This document shows, piece after piece, positions 63,925 to 64,000 of a stretch of DNA of 64,000 bases; the first letter of the stretch is position 1, and each line of letters starts with the position of its first letter. The DNA lies in the NCBI RefSeq assembly GCF_002286785.1, contig NZ_MUJY01000090.1:19962-83961 (forward strand). The letters run 5' to 3'. The DNA comes from Pseudomonas sp. PIC25 (GTDB lineage Bacteria > Pseudomonadota > Gammaproteobacteria > Pseudomonadales > Pseudomonadaceae). A program made the translations under genes and the position numbers. The notes beneath the pieces are model-generated. The model did no database searches and had not been told where the DNA came from. It worked only from the letters and a program-made list of their open reading frames with translations.

Positions 63925-64000
<76 letters not shown>

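Overview
The window looks like a Pseudomonas chromosome (P. aeruginosa / P. citronellolis-type). It is GC-rich with third-position G/C codon use, has Pseudomonas-style intergenic palindromes, and carries uvrB, an aspartate-type aminotransferase, tRNA-Asn, gltX and tRNA-Ala together with EmrAB-type efflux, OprD and PfeRSAE-like genes.

Layout. 1-9.8 kb: small exported proteins, a cupin, a SnoaL-like protein, an uncharacterised 437-residue Cys/His protein, a MerR regulator facing a DUF2938 / WrbA-like flavoprotein / DUF2798 operon, and a Tat-exported isoquinoline-oxidoreductase-type molybdoenzyme (iorA, iorB) with an XdhC chaperone. 9.9-13.5 kb: uvrB, a divergent aminotransferase, and tRNA-Asn.

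13.49-34.65 kb: a genomic island of about 21 kb inserted in the 3' end of tRNA-Asn. A 20-bp copy of the tRNA 3' end lies at the far edge (34630-34649), followed directly by a terminator-type hairpin that probably was the original tRNA terminator. The island is a decayed integrative conjugative element (ICE): a DUF4400 tail, a 5' fragment of a RAQPRD gene, and a tyrosine-integrase tail with a stop and a frameshift. Cargo is of two kinds: (a) an RNA-repair pair, an RNA ligase and an HD-Pnk end-healing protein, beside the integrase relic; (b) a carboxylic-acid catabolic block made of a lipase and AbrB-type membrane protein, a citrate-synthase-like protein with an N-terminal DNA-binding domain and altered catalytic residues, a CitMHS transporter, an OprD porin, a 2-hydroxyacid dehydrogenase, a split AtuA-type pair (DUF1446 + DUF4387), MmgE/PrpD, an alpha/beta hydrolase, LysR, a LeuCD-type hydro-lyase and a MipA-like protein. 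Its substrate is not known.

34.8-58.6 kb: thioesterase, GlxA-type AraC regulator, methyltransferase, an FHA / Ser-Thr kinase / PP2C phosphatase trio without type VI genes beside it, a hydroxyproline-type catabolic operon (LysR, ABC uptake, DapA-type deaminase, two different proline-racemase-family enzymes, D-amino-acid dehydrogenase, aldehyde dehydrogenase, two tandem GntR regulators), and a two-component system, TonB receptor and periplasmic esterase resembling pfeRSAE for enterobactin iron. 58.6-64 kb: EmrB/EmrA-type efflux with a divergent LysR, gltX overlapping it, and tRNA-Ala ending exactly at the window edge.

The most interesting parts are the tRNA-Asn island with its RNA-repair cassette and its uncharacterised acid-degradation cluster controlled, I infer, by a citrate-synthase-derived regulator.
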